Source of the DNA: Zygnema cylindricum
Taxonomy: Eukaryota > Streptophyta > Zygnematophyceae > Zygnematales > Zygnemataceae
DNA: 64,000 nucleotides
Assembly (NCBI GenBank): GCA_037447655.1
Contig: JBBHKE010000485.1
Span: forward strand, 100,001-164,000
Reading direction: 5' to 3'
Below, in pieces: positions 53,903 to 63,267 of this stretch. Each line of letters opens with the position of its first letter. Positions within the stretch are counted from its first letter, which is position 1. The notes beneath the pieces are model-generated. The model worked only from the letters and a program-made list of their open reading frames with translations, had not been told where the DNA came from and made no database searches. The translations under genes and the position numbers were made by a program.

Positions 53903-54450
53903 ATAGTATATAATCACAATTATAATCATATTCACCATCATTTTCAAAAGAATCATTACTGTCAAAAATAATCTGGTCATTTTAATGCATTCATCATTAT
54001 ACAATATATACATATTATCTTTATCCATTGCTTTTTCACATTGAGATAAACATAGTTGATCAACTTGTTTATTGAAGTTTGATGGAATAACATCCATTAA
54101 AACATCATAATGAACACCAGTGAAATATAAAGAAAGACCATTATCAACCCGTCTTTCACTAGGAGCAAACAATGCTCCATCAAAAATTATAGTAGCAACA
54201 CAAACTTCACCAAAACTGCCACAAACTTTATCAACTGACATATACGTTTGATAATGATTAAAGTCTATAAGTTGAATTCCATGTCCTTAACTAATAAAAA
54301 TAGCATGCTCATCCCAATGACAGAATAAATAACTAATAATTACCTTTATTAAATAAAAATATTTAGACCCACAGCCAAATAATTATTGGGAAAGAGTACG
54401 AAACAAACAATTCCCATCCCCTGTAACATGTTATCGAAAAAGAAGAATTC
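53903..54450 (-). pseudogene. OTU-family cysteine protease (deubiquitinase-like) pseudogene
   Basis: One minus-strand frame, interrupted by two TAA stops, holds the full set of OTU landmarks. GDGNCLFRTLSQ (about 54415-54380) has the catalytic Asp and Cys. DEHAIFIS comes next, then YQTYMSVDKVCGSFGEV corresponding to the Y..M....WG.......A block, then YFTGVHYDVLMD with the catalytic His. An Asp/Asn-rich tail follows and is interrupted by the insertion of copia element E. OTU proteases cleave ubiquitin chains and are also carried by some transposons and viruses. Which source applies here cannot be told. The rest of the protein was not recognised. Confidence 0.75.
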
Positions 54451-54626
54451 GTGCCATAATAAGCTTACCTTAAATAGAACTCCCAAAAGTCAAAAAAAAA
54501 AAACACTTACACCTGAGTAACAAAAAATAAATAAACATTAATAAACAAATGAAAAAACAAAACAATATGATTCTAATACAAACTATCCCAAACATGTTAA
54601 AATAAAGAAATAGACAAACAAAATAG

Positions 54627-55477
54627 TAGTGTTGGGTTTCGGGTAAATTCATATCGCGATAATCTCGATATTCGATATATCGAATATCGATCGAGGAGAA
54701 TCCTTGATAAATCGTACCGAGAACAACGTAAACTATCGCAATATATATCGCGATATATAGTAGTTTTTAAATTTAATATTTAATATTTTTATATAATATG
54801 TTATTTTAGCGAAAAAGAAAAATTGTCTGATCCGCCACGTACGACGTGATTTTCATTCCGTGGCTTAAAGGTAGACGCCGCAAAATGTAACCGACAAAAA
54901 AGTATTGATTCTGTAATTCATACAACTAATTATTTATGATATGGTTACATCAGGAGGTCTTTGTAAAAGTACAAAACGCAAAATTTATATATTTCAGAGG
55001 CCTCAATGACATCCCGTATCGTGTGTAAATAAATTTTTACGTACGTGCTTTGATTTAAGTGCTCCACGTAAGGTAACGATCAAATCTCTAAAATTGTCAA
55101 ATATTTGTTAACCGACCATTTTCGTCTGGAAATCCGTACTTGCATATTCCGTAAATGTCTTTCGCAAGTGTACCGCGTCAATGTACCTTTGAGATCTCCT
55201 TCACTCTGTTGACTTCAACGAAAAATCCTTATTTTTTTTCGGCAAAGATGTTAAGGTCACCTTGTCCGAATGCACGTGACTTTGGAGACCTGTGAAAAAT
55301 TTCATAATTTTTTTTTTTTAATGCTTCAATATATTACCGATTGATATATCGGCGATTTATCGGCGATATATCGTGATAATTTGAAATTTGATTTATCGAA
55401 GCGATATATCGATTATCGGGTACCTGAAATTCGATATACATTGAATATCGGCAAATGGTCCTCGATACCCAACACTA
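54627..55477. mobile_element. hAT-like non-autonomous element (copy 2) with 8-bp duplication
   Basis: 851 bp with ends TAGTGTTGGGTTTCGGGTA and ...CTCGATACCCAACACTA, bounded by CAAAATAG at 54619-54626 and 55478-55485. The 8-bp duplication and the TAGTG terminus point to the hAT superfamily. Both ends are dense in ATCGATAT-type palindromic words. Non-coding. Confidence 0.9.
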
Positions 55478-55485
55478 CAAAATAG

Positions 55486-56050
55486 GATTTATTTTAAAAG
55501 TAAAACAAAAAACATACATTAAAAAAAAAAAAAAACATAAGATAAACTTCACACAAACCACTCTAAATCATTTAATATGTAAAAAACCACTTATTGAATA
55601 TTTTAAGCCTTCACAAATGAGTGGAAAGAGTGAAAATTTGTAAAGTATAAAGAAAAATAAAAATATACGATGAAGAAGATCAAATTCAAGAAAAGAAAGA
55701 AAAAAGATGGTAGGTAATGGTAATATAAATACAAAAATTAAAGAACTTTTGTCACCAAGCGGAAAAACTTTAAATAGGCTGATTCTCTGTTCGTCTACGC
55801 ACCCGAAATGGCAAGCTCTAAACGACAACAGCTTAAACGACAGCTACAACAATGAAATGCCTTAAAAGGCGAAAACTTCAGCAACAGCTACAGCGGCGAC
55901 ATGTAAGAAAAGGCAACATCTTCAACGACAACTACACTACAATACAGCGACGACGACAAAGTGATCGCGACAGTTGACTCGTCGTCAAGACATCAAGGTG
56001 GCCACGAGAGGTACTTGGATGCCGTCGATGCGAGTTAACCATACCAAGTA
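55486..56050. other. Intergenic DNA, no gene recognised
   Basis: AT-rich, then (55800-55960) a loosely repeated AACGACAGCTACAACAATG / CAGCAACAGCTACAGCGGCG motif. No open frame of interest. Confidence 0.4.
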
Positions 56051-56979
56051 AGGGTGCGTCTCTATGTACTTCAAACTTAGAGATTTTTTTTTGTTTTTTA
56101 GCGCAGATCCGGCGGACCCGGATTTCGGGTGTCCCTATGTGTACCAAACGAAACTGTCACTTAAGGGCGTGACGATTGTATACATCGACAATGCCCGTGA
56201 CGGCTGTCAATGTCTACAATCTGTGATGATGTAACTCTGATACCTCCATAAGTCCTCAGAGTGGACAGCTTCCAAGAAGCCTCTAGGATAATCCTGACCC
56301 CTTTGTGTTTAAGCAAAAATAACTGCCACCCTGGCAGACAAAAACGCTGACCAACTTCACCCCTGTGAAGACAAGACTCCCCTGAGTCGATAGCAAAAAG
56401 AATCTCTGAATTTGCTCCCCTGAGCAGTAAGTTATGGGGGGTCAAAGTTGACCTTTTGTACAGAAGCTCTCTGGGAGAGGGGGTCCTATCTTCTAATTTT
56501 TCTAAGTCCTATCTCTCTCACAGACTCTATCTACTGATGTACGGAACCAATCAGAATTGAGTTCCGTACGTAAAAGTACAGCCGCCGGTGTACTTTATGT
56601 ACGGAAATTGTACGACATGCCCTAAATGTCGACACATGTCAAATCCGGATTCGGTGCCATAATCTCCGGAGATTCTACGATCCAACGGAATTTCGCCACG
56701 CGTCATCCGATGTGGCGATGGCCAGAAACCGCCGAAATCTTCCTCCGCGATCTCGGCGCTAATCCCGGCCGTCCGATTAAATTCAAATTTAATCGTGGCC
56801 GTAATAAATACATGCGCGGTATTTATTTCACTTCCGAAACAAATGCGCGGTATTGATTCGTAATCCGTACTGTCATTCGTACCGGATCTATGTATCCCGT
56901 AAATCGTAACAGTTAAATGAATTATCGTACGTATTCTAATTTATATAATTTTCAAACTACATATCACGTAATACTACTG

Positions 56980-57058
56980 CTAGATCTAACGGCTAAGGCT
57001 ACCGGCTATTTCCTGTCTGCCGGCCGGTAGGTTCAAGGATCAAATCCTGCAGCCGGCA
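56980..57058 (+). other. tRNA-like segment, antisense to element D (3' LTR)
   Basis: A box CGGCTAAGGCTACCGG and, 38 bp on, AGGTTCAAGGATCAAATCC (a B box with a short internal duplication), then CAGCCGGCA. Position 213-291 bp from the LTR start. Confidence 0.55.
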
Positions 57059-57121
57059 CAATCCTTTTAAATAAATAAATAAACCCTAGTATAAAATTCC
57101 CGTAAACCTCAGGATAGCCAA

Positions 57122-57208
57122 GGTAGCCATGGCTCTAGCTTCCTCTCCAATTTCTCAGTGACTGCGACAAGTTTGAGATTTGGAGAGAGAAGTTAGAGGT
57201 AGACTGCC
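57122..57208. other. LTR hairpin (3' LTR of D)
   Basis: Arms CTCTAGCTTCCTCTCCAA and TTTGGAGAGAGAAGTTAGAG, with the conserved loop CAGTGACTGCGACAAGT between. Confidence 0.65.
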
Positions 57209-57271
57209 TCGCCTTCTTTCTATATTTCTATTTAGACCTAGAAAATACTAATAAATCCATTAGTTTCTACA

Positions 57272-57283
57272 CTCCCCTTATTT
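57272..57283 (-). promoter_or_regulatory. Polypurine tract of element D
   Basis: Minus strand AAATAAGGGGAG directly before the 3' LTR start TGTAG. The same sequence is found in the 39-kb fragment. Confidence 0.8.
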
Positions 57284-57284
57284 T

Positions 57285-59081
57285 CTAGTCAATCTTTAAT
57301 TTCAGACCACACTTCTCCCTGCAAAAAATTAGCTTAGGGGAAGGCACAAGTTTGGTCATCATATCTGCTACCATCTCACTATCTGGTATGTACTCTAAAC
57401 TGATTATTTTGTTTTCTACTTTCTCTCTAACAAAGCTGAGTCTGATGTCCATGTGTTTGGCTTTAAAATGGTGTTTAGGATTGGCAGAGATAGCGATTGC
57501 TGCCTGATTATCACAAAATATTTTCTGCACACCACTCTTAAGGTGACCAAGCTCACCAAGCAAAGACTTGACCCACATCAATTCTTTTACAGCAGAGCAA
57601 GAGGCCATATACTCAGCCTCCATGGTGGACTGAGCAATAACCTTTTGCTGTTTGCTACTCCAACAGCAAGCCCCATCACCCACATATAATACATATCCAG
57701 AAGTACATCTCCTCATCGGAGCATCACCATAACTGGCATCACTCCAAGTAGTGATGTCAGTATTCTCCCCACCCCAATGCAACCATAGATCTCTAGTTCC
57801 TACCAAGTATCTAAGGACTCTCTTAGCTGCCTCCCAATCCTTCTTAGTGGGAGCATTTAGACTTCTACTCAGCATTCCTACAGCTGCAGCTAAATCCGAC
57901 CGGGTACAATTCATAAAATAGATTAGACTTCCCACTACTTGCCTGTAAGGAATAGTCTGCATGAACTTCTGTTCATCAGGAGATAATTCCTCGTCTAAGA
58001 CTATGACTCCTTCTTCCTCACTCCCCTCACTTCCCTTCTTCAACTCCATTGGAGTTGTACAACTATTAGCTTTATCCATTTGAAAATTTTCAAGCATGTT
58101 CCCTATTGCTTCTTTTTGAGTCAATCTTATAATTTTCCTTTTTCGGTCTCTTTCTACTTGAATTCCCAAAATATATCTTGCTTCTCCCATATCCTTCATT
58201 TCAAATCTCCCCTTAAGATCGGTTTTCAGTTTGTTAATTTTTTCCATTGATTTACTTAATACAAGCAAATCATCAACATAAATTGCAATAAATATCAAAC
58301 CTTCCTCATCTTCGAAAACATAGATTGAGTGATCTGAGCTGATCCGAATATATCCCAGACCGGTAAGAAACTCATCAAGCTTCTTATTCCATTGTCGAGG
58401 TGCCTGTTTCAAACCATAAAGAGATTTAATCAGCAGGCATACCTTACTCTCCTCTCCTTCTTCCACAAACCCTTCGGGTTGTCGCATGAAGATCTCCTCT
58501 TCCAATTCTCCATGCAAAAAGGCTGTTTTGATGTCCATCTGGTGCACTTCCATGTCTTCCGCCGCCGCTAAACTGAGAAGTATGCGGACGGAGGGAAATC
58601 TGACCACCGGGGCAAAGGTTTCCTCGTAGTCAATTCCTTCCTTTTGTGTAAATCCCTTTGCCACTAATCTGGCCTTGTAGCGCTCGATTGTGTTATCTGG
58701 GTTCAGTTTTAGTTTGAAAACCCACTTACAACCGATTGGTTTTCGGTTAGGTGGACAGTCCACCAGCTCCCAAGTATCGGCTGCCATGATTGAAGCCATC
58801 TCCTCATTGATGGCTGTCTTCCACCGGTTTCTTTCTGGACAAGTCATCGCCTCTCCATAAGTTTGAGGTTCATCTTGATGAGATAGTTTAGTTACCTTGT
58901 TATTATCCTGTTTTTCTTGCAGTCTTTTGCTACTTCTCCTCCCCCCCTCAAAATCTGAGGCCGGAATAGATGGTTCTCGTGGATTCTTTCGAAGAAACTC
59001 GGCTTCTCCCCTATCCCTTGATTCCGAATCAATTTCCACCACGTCTTCCGCTTCGAGTAGAGTTGTCACTGGAGTTTCCAC
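57285..59081 (-). CDS. Copia reverse transcriptase and RNase H (element D)
   Basis: 598 codons, open to the natural end just before the purine tract. Landmarks in order are a Ser/Glu-rich linker, the RT start (GCKWVFKLKLNPDNTIERYK, EETFAPVVRFPSVR), MDIKTAFLHGELEEEIFM, the catalytic box IAIYVDDLLVLSK, SLYGLKQAPRQW, then RNase H (WSDASYGDAPMRRCTSGYVL, STMEAEYMASC, HHFKAKHMDIRLSFVREK) and the terminal DMMTKLVPSPKL. The upstream integrase frame is separated from it by stops at 59082-59319, so the polyprotein cannot be made from this copy. Confidence 0.93.
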   Translation of the reverse strand: METPVTTLLEAEDVVEIDSESRDRGEAEFLRKNPREPSIPASDFEGGRRSSKRLQEKQDNNKVTKLSHQDEPQTYGEAMTCPERNRWKTAINEEMASIMAADTWELVDCPPNRKPIGCKWVFKLKLNPDNTIERYKARLVAKGFTQKEGIDYEETFAPVVRFPSVRILLSLAAAEDMEVHQMDIKTAFLHGELEEEIFMRQPEGFVEEGEESKVCLLIKSLYGLKQAPRQWNKKLDEFLTGLGYIRISSDHSIYVFEDEEGLIFIAIYVDDLLVLSKSMEKINKLKTDLKGRFEMKDMGEARYILGIQVERDRKRKIIRLTQKEAIGNMLENFQMDKANSCTTPMELKKGSEGSEEEGVIVLDEELSPDEQKFMQTIPYRQVVGSLIYFMNCTRSDLAAAVGMLSRSLNAPTKKDWEAAKRVLRYLVGTRDLWLHWGGENTDITTWSDASYGDAPMRRCTSGYVLYVGDGACCWSSKQQKVIAQSTMEAEYMASCSAVKELMWVKSLLGELGHLKSGVQKIFCDNQAAIAISANPKHHFKAKHMDIRLSFVREKVENKIISLEYIPDSEMVADMMTKLVPSPKLIFCREKCGLKLKID

Positions 59082-59319
59082 AGCCGAGTCCTTTTCAGTC
59101 TGATTTGTTCCTGCAAGAATGTCATCTTCTCTAAAACCTGGATAGTTAGGAAGCTCAAAGTCATCGAAATTTTCTGACTCAAATCTGATTTTTACTGACT
59201 TCGTATATTTGAAGGGATCACAGACTTTCCTTCATCCATAACTACTAGATGCTTTACTAAGATTATATCTTCCCTTTTTAGATCATAAACTCTATATCCT
59301 TTAACATCCTCATCATATC

Positions 59320-60157
59320 CTAATAAGTATCCCGGTTTTCCTTTAGATCTAGCTTCCATTTGGACGGATCAGTATCTAGACTAAATACTTGACTGCCGAA
59401 AACCTTTAAGTGAGATATATCTGGTTTCCGGTTTGTCGATATCTCATAAGGTGTTTGCTCCTTTATAGCTAAAGTAAGAACTTCATTTTTGAGGTAATTA
59501 GCACAGTTCATTACTTCTACCCAAAACCTTTTTCCTATCTTTTTATCCGACAACATACTTCTAGCACTATCACTTAGTATTCTATTTAACCTTTCATCTA
59601 CCCCATTCTGTTCCAGATTTTCTGGAACTGTCTTTTGGTGTTGGACCCCATCTTCCCTCAGAAAATCCTCAAACAGGTTAGAAGTATACTCTCCACCATT
59701 GTCACTCCTTACTCTCTTGATTGGATTTTCATGGAGTTTTTCGCTCGATGCTATATATTGACTAAAACAATCCTGATCTTCTGACTTGTTTTTCAAAAAA
59801 TACACCCGGGAATACCGAGACCAATCATCAGTTATAGTCATCATAAATCTCTTTTTCCCCGTTGAGGGCACTCTTGCCGGTCCCCAAATATCTGTGTACT
59901 AGATCTAGATTTTTTTCTCCCTTATACGTGGCTGTTTTAGGAAAGGGTAATCTGTGTGCTTTACCTTGAGCACATCCACTACAATCACTTATATCATCAT
60001 TCTCACTAAACTGAATCCCTTCCACTTCTCCCATCTTTTTCATCTCTCTTAACTTATCTAGATTCACATGCCCAAGCCTCTTATGCCACATCATAATATC
60101 ATGAACACCAACATAATAAAATTTCTTCTTTTCATTATTTAAGATCAGCCTAAACAT
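59320..60157 (-). pseudogene. Copia integrase (element D), two overlapping frames
   Basis: The upper piece (59828-60157) has the zinc region (WHKRLGHVNLDKLREMKKMG, CSGCAQGKAHRLPFPK). The lower piece (59320-59871) has SRYSRVYFLKNKSE, VRSDNGGEYTS and the Glu of NGVDERLNR, followed by VFGSQVFSLD. A frame change of about 45 bp overlap near 59830-59870 separates them, close to the first catalytic Asp. Confidence 0.85.
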
Positions 60158-60838
60158 CCCATGGCTACCTTTCTCAGCAATGAAATAGACATCCTCATCA
60201 AAACTAGCAGTAAAGACTCCTTCCCTAGTGCTAGTGAAAAAATCCTTATCATCTAATAGAGATGTAGAGATAAGGTTTTTGTTCAGCTCCGGAATAAATA
60301 ATACATCGGAGAATGTTAATATGGATGTCTTTCATTCTACTAACACTTTTAGATCTACTGATCCTACAAGAGTAGTGGTGACTATCCTCCCATCTCCGTA
60401 CTCTATCTCTACGTTGGTAATCTTTCTTATCTTAGTGAACAGGTTCTATCCTTACACATGTGCATGGAGGCACCTGAATCTACAATCCAGCCTGCTTCAC
60501 TTTTCAATCCACCGTAAACACATTTCTGCCTTCGTGGAATTTTGACCTCGTTTTTCGCCTCCAACTCCTCATCCAAAAGGCGCTCATCGTCCTCGTCCTC
60601 GGATTCCGCCTCAAGTACCTGTGTGACAAGGGCCTTTTTCTTTCCTCTCGGGGTACCACCGGTCTGCCCTTTTTTTTTACCGAAGCTCGGTTAGCTTAGT
60701 GCACTCTGCCATATAGTGCCTTGGTTTCTTACAAAAATGACATAAACCTTTGGGAGCCCTTTGTTCGAACTCGTCGGCCTGTTTTTTCTGCTCCCTACCC
60801 CCATAGTTTCTGACCGGTTTTCGGGAATCTCTGTTCCT
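60158..60838 (-). pseudogene. Copia zinc knuckle and protease region (element D)
   Basis: Decayed sequence. The minus strand at about 60450-60500 still reads a WIVDSGASMHMC-like protease site, and near 60700-60750 a CHFCKKP knuckle start. Several frame changes separate them from Gag and integrase. Confidence 0.65.
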
Positions 60839-61639
60839 CTAATCAGTTGCTATTGCCAAGGCTTGGCCACTCTTTCCTCCCCTTCGGATCTCAATTGTAT
60901 TCTCTTGAACGAGAATCATCCCTACCACTGAGTTCCATATCCACCTTGAGTCAGGCAAGTCCTGCACACGGTAAACTATGTTCACGAACTCATCAGGTAA
61001 CTTCATCAGTAAACAGTTAACCTTTTCTTTTTCACTAAAATCTTTTCCCGCACTCTCTAGCTCCATGAAGAGTGTAGCAAGCTCATTGCAAAAATCCAAC
61101 ATATTTCCCCCTTTGTATACATACTCCTTAACTTTCTGATCAGCCAACTGTTGTTGCTGAATCGTACCACTTCGGTACATCTCTATGAGAGCCATCCAAA
61201 GATCGGATGCCCTTTCTACCTGCAAATGAGGACATGCAAGTCCTTGAGTGAGATGGCGTAGGATGAAGTGTTTTGCCGCCATATTGTTAAAGTCCCAGGT
61301 TTTAGTATCATTCTCCTCATTCCTCGGAATAGGTGACATAAATGTCGAACCAGTTGCTATTGGTGTGATCGTCTCCTTCTCCTTTCCTTTGTCCACCACC
61401 TCTCATTTTTTTGTTTCCTACGTTGAAGGTGGATCCTCTTTCCTGGTGAATCTGGTTCCTCGAAACACTAAAGGAATTCGAAGACTTGATGGACGCCCCA
61501 ACCGTCCACTCACTATCCCACAAATCCTTTTTTCGCATAGAGCTCCTATCATCATACTTTCCCAGTATATGAAGCTAGTTCCATTAAAGATTGGTACCCT
61601 AAAGGGTGGGCCCATAACCTGAAACTCTGAGACCTCCAT
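60839..61639 (-). pseudogene. Copia Gag (element D)
   Basis: Frames at 61418-61639 (FQVMGPPFRVPIFNGTSFIY) and 60839-61399 (MAAKHFILRHLTQGLACPHL, DLWMALIEMYRSGTIQQQQL, LLMKLPDEFVNIVYRVQDL). The first frame starts at ATG 61639 within the LTR and reads through the primer-binding site. The change of frame near 61400 breaks the gene. Confidence 0.8.
61605..61619 (-). promoter_or_regulatory. Primer-binding site, half-tRNA-iMet type (element D)
   Basis: GGTTATGGGCCCACC on the minus strand, directly after the LTR end TTTCA. All 15 bases are complementary to the anticodon-arm region of plant initiator tRNA-Met as I know it (GGUGGGCCCAUAACC). Its ATG (61615-61613) is in the Gag frame. Confidence 0.85.
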
Positions 61640-62369
61640 AAGTCCTCAAAGTAGACAACTTCCAAGAAGCCTGTAGGATAATCTTGACCCCTTTGTGTTT
61701 CAGCAAAGATAACTGCCACCCTGGCAGACATAAACACTGACCACCTGCACCCTTGTGAAGACAAGACTCCCCTGAGTCGATAGCAAAAAGAATCTCTGAA
61801 TTTGCTCCCCTGAGCAGTAAGTTATGGGGGGTCAAAGTTGACCTTTTGTACAGAAGCTCTCTGGGAGAGGGGGTCCTATCTTCTAATTTTTCTAAGTCCT
61901 ATCTCTCTCACAGATTCTATCTACTGATGTACGGAACCAATCAGAATTGAGTTCCGTACGTAAAAGTACAGCCGCCGGTGTACTTTATGTACGGAAATTG
62001 TACGACATGCCCTAAATGTCGACACATGTCAAATCCGGATTCGGTGCCATAATCTCCGGAGATTCTACGATCCAACGGAATTTCGCCACGCGTCATCCGA
62101 TGTGGCGATGGCCAGAAACCGCCGAAATCTTCCTCCGCGATCTCGGCGCTAATCCCGGCCGTCCGATTAAATTCAGATTTAATCGTGGCCGTAATAAATA
62201 CATGCGCGGTATTTATTTCACTTCCGAAACAAATGCGCGGTATTGATTCGTAATCCGTACTGTCATTCGTACCGGATCTATGTATCCCGTAAATCGTAAC
62301 AGTTAAATGAATTATCGTACGTATTCTAATTTATATAATTATCAAACTACATATCACGTAATACTACTG

Positions 62370-62448
62370 CTAGATCTAACGGCTAAGGCTACCGGCTATT
62401 TCCTGTCTGCCGGCCGGTAGGTTCAAGGATCAAATCCTGCAGCCGGCA
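62370..62448 (+). other. tRNA-like segment, antisense to element D (5' LTR)
   Basis: Same as at 56980-57058, A box at 62380-62394 and B-box zone at 62419-62436. Confidence 0.55.
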
Positions 62449-62511
62449 CAATCCTTTTAAATAAATAAATAAACCCTAGTATAAAATTCCCGTAAACCTC
62501 AGGATAGCCAA

Positions 62512-62598
62512 GGTAGCCATGGCTCTAGCTTCCTCTCCAATTTCTCAGTGACTGCGACAAGTTTGAGATTTGGAGAGAGAAGTTAGAGGTAGACTGCC
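62512..62598. other. LTR hairpin (5' LTR of D)
   Basis: Same as 57122-57208, identical in arms and loop. Confidence 0.65.
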
Positions 62599-63267
62599 TC
62601 GGCTTCTTTCTATATTTCTATTTAGACCTAGAAAATACTAATAAATCCATTAGTTTCTACAGATGACCCACGTCATTTTTCGTAACTGCTTGTGACGTCG
62701 CGTGATTTTCGTGACATTGTAGACCTACTGCCCTCCAGCCTGTGCCGTTTCACCGTTGAAGAAGATGCGTTTTGCCTTTGCGTCTATTGTCGGCTCGACG
62801 TGAAATGGCATCGGAACCTTGAGACCCCTGCAAAAAAAAAATCCGTACCGGATGGAAACAGACAAAATAAAACAAACTGTGTACTTCTCTTTGTCGTATT
62901 GAACAAAAACGGACAAAATATAGCGAATCGTGTACACTTCCACGTCGCTTGAAACCGTTTGAATTTTTGAACAAAAGAGTACACGTGCGAAGACGTGTTC
63001 CTATTTGTTTATAGAAAATCCTTAATTTTAAAACACATCAGCCCTATATTTTAAAGATAAGGTTGAAGATGACGTTTTTTGTCGTCGAAGTGGGTCGAAG
63101 AACACAAGACGACAAGATGTAGTACATTTTAAATCCAATGATGACGCAAAATGTACTTCTCTTTTTTTCTATTTTATTGTACGGTTGAAACTTACGCGGT
63201 ACGGCTCTAAGTTTTACAGGAAAACGACAGAAAAAAACCCATACTTAAGCACATAGAGACGCACCCT

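Larger units (their letters stand above)
56230..57271 (-). repeat. 3' LTR of element D
   Basis: 1042 bp, TGTAGAAACTAATGG to ...GGTATCAGAGTTACA on the minus strand. About 14 of the 18 differences from the 5' LTR lie within the last 140 bp (56230-56370). Confidence 0.93.
56230..62661 (-). mobile_element. Ty1/copia element D, complete with LTRs
   Basis: A 6432-bp minus-strand element with target-site duplication GATGA (56225-56229 and 62662-62666) and two 1042-bp LTRs. It has a half-tRNA primer-binding site, an internal region of about 4.3 kb and a purine tract. RT-RNase H is open (598 codons); Gag, protease and integrase are broken by several frame changes. The LTRs differ at about 18 positions by hand count, which suggests a recent insertion compared with the other elements here. 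Confidence 0.95.
61620..62661 (-). repeat. 5' LTR of element D
   Basis: 1042 bp, TGTAGAAACTAATGG to ...GAGTTTCA on the minus strand, equal in length to the 3' LTR. Confidence 0.93.
56051..63267. mobile_element. Inverted-repeat element H, split by copia element D
   Basis: The left end AGGGTGCGTCTCTATGTACTT (56051) is matched in reverse at 63247-63267 (...CATAGAGACGCACCCT). AAGTA and AAGTG flank the two ends. Without D and one copy of its duplication the element is about 780 bp. A related end lies at 6.83 kb. Non-coding; the class is uncertain. Confidence 0.6.

Noticed and set aside
56236-56250. GGTATCAGAGTT near the end of the D LTR as a standard tRNA-iMet primer site
   Set aside because: It lies inside the LTR and is present in both LTRs upstream of the CA end; the true junction with the internal region is at 61619/61620.
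56626-56856. 76-codon frame antisense to element D, present in both LTRs (also 62016-62246)
   Set aside because: The LTRs are nearly identical, so two copies are not independent evidence; the diverged 39-kb LTR does not preserve the frame.
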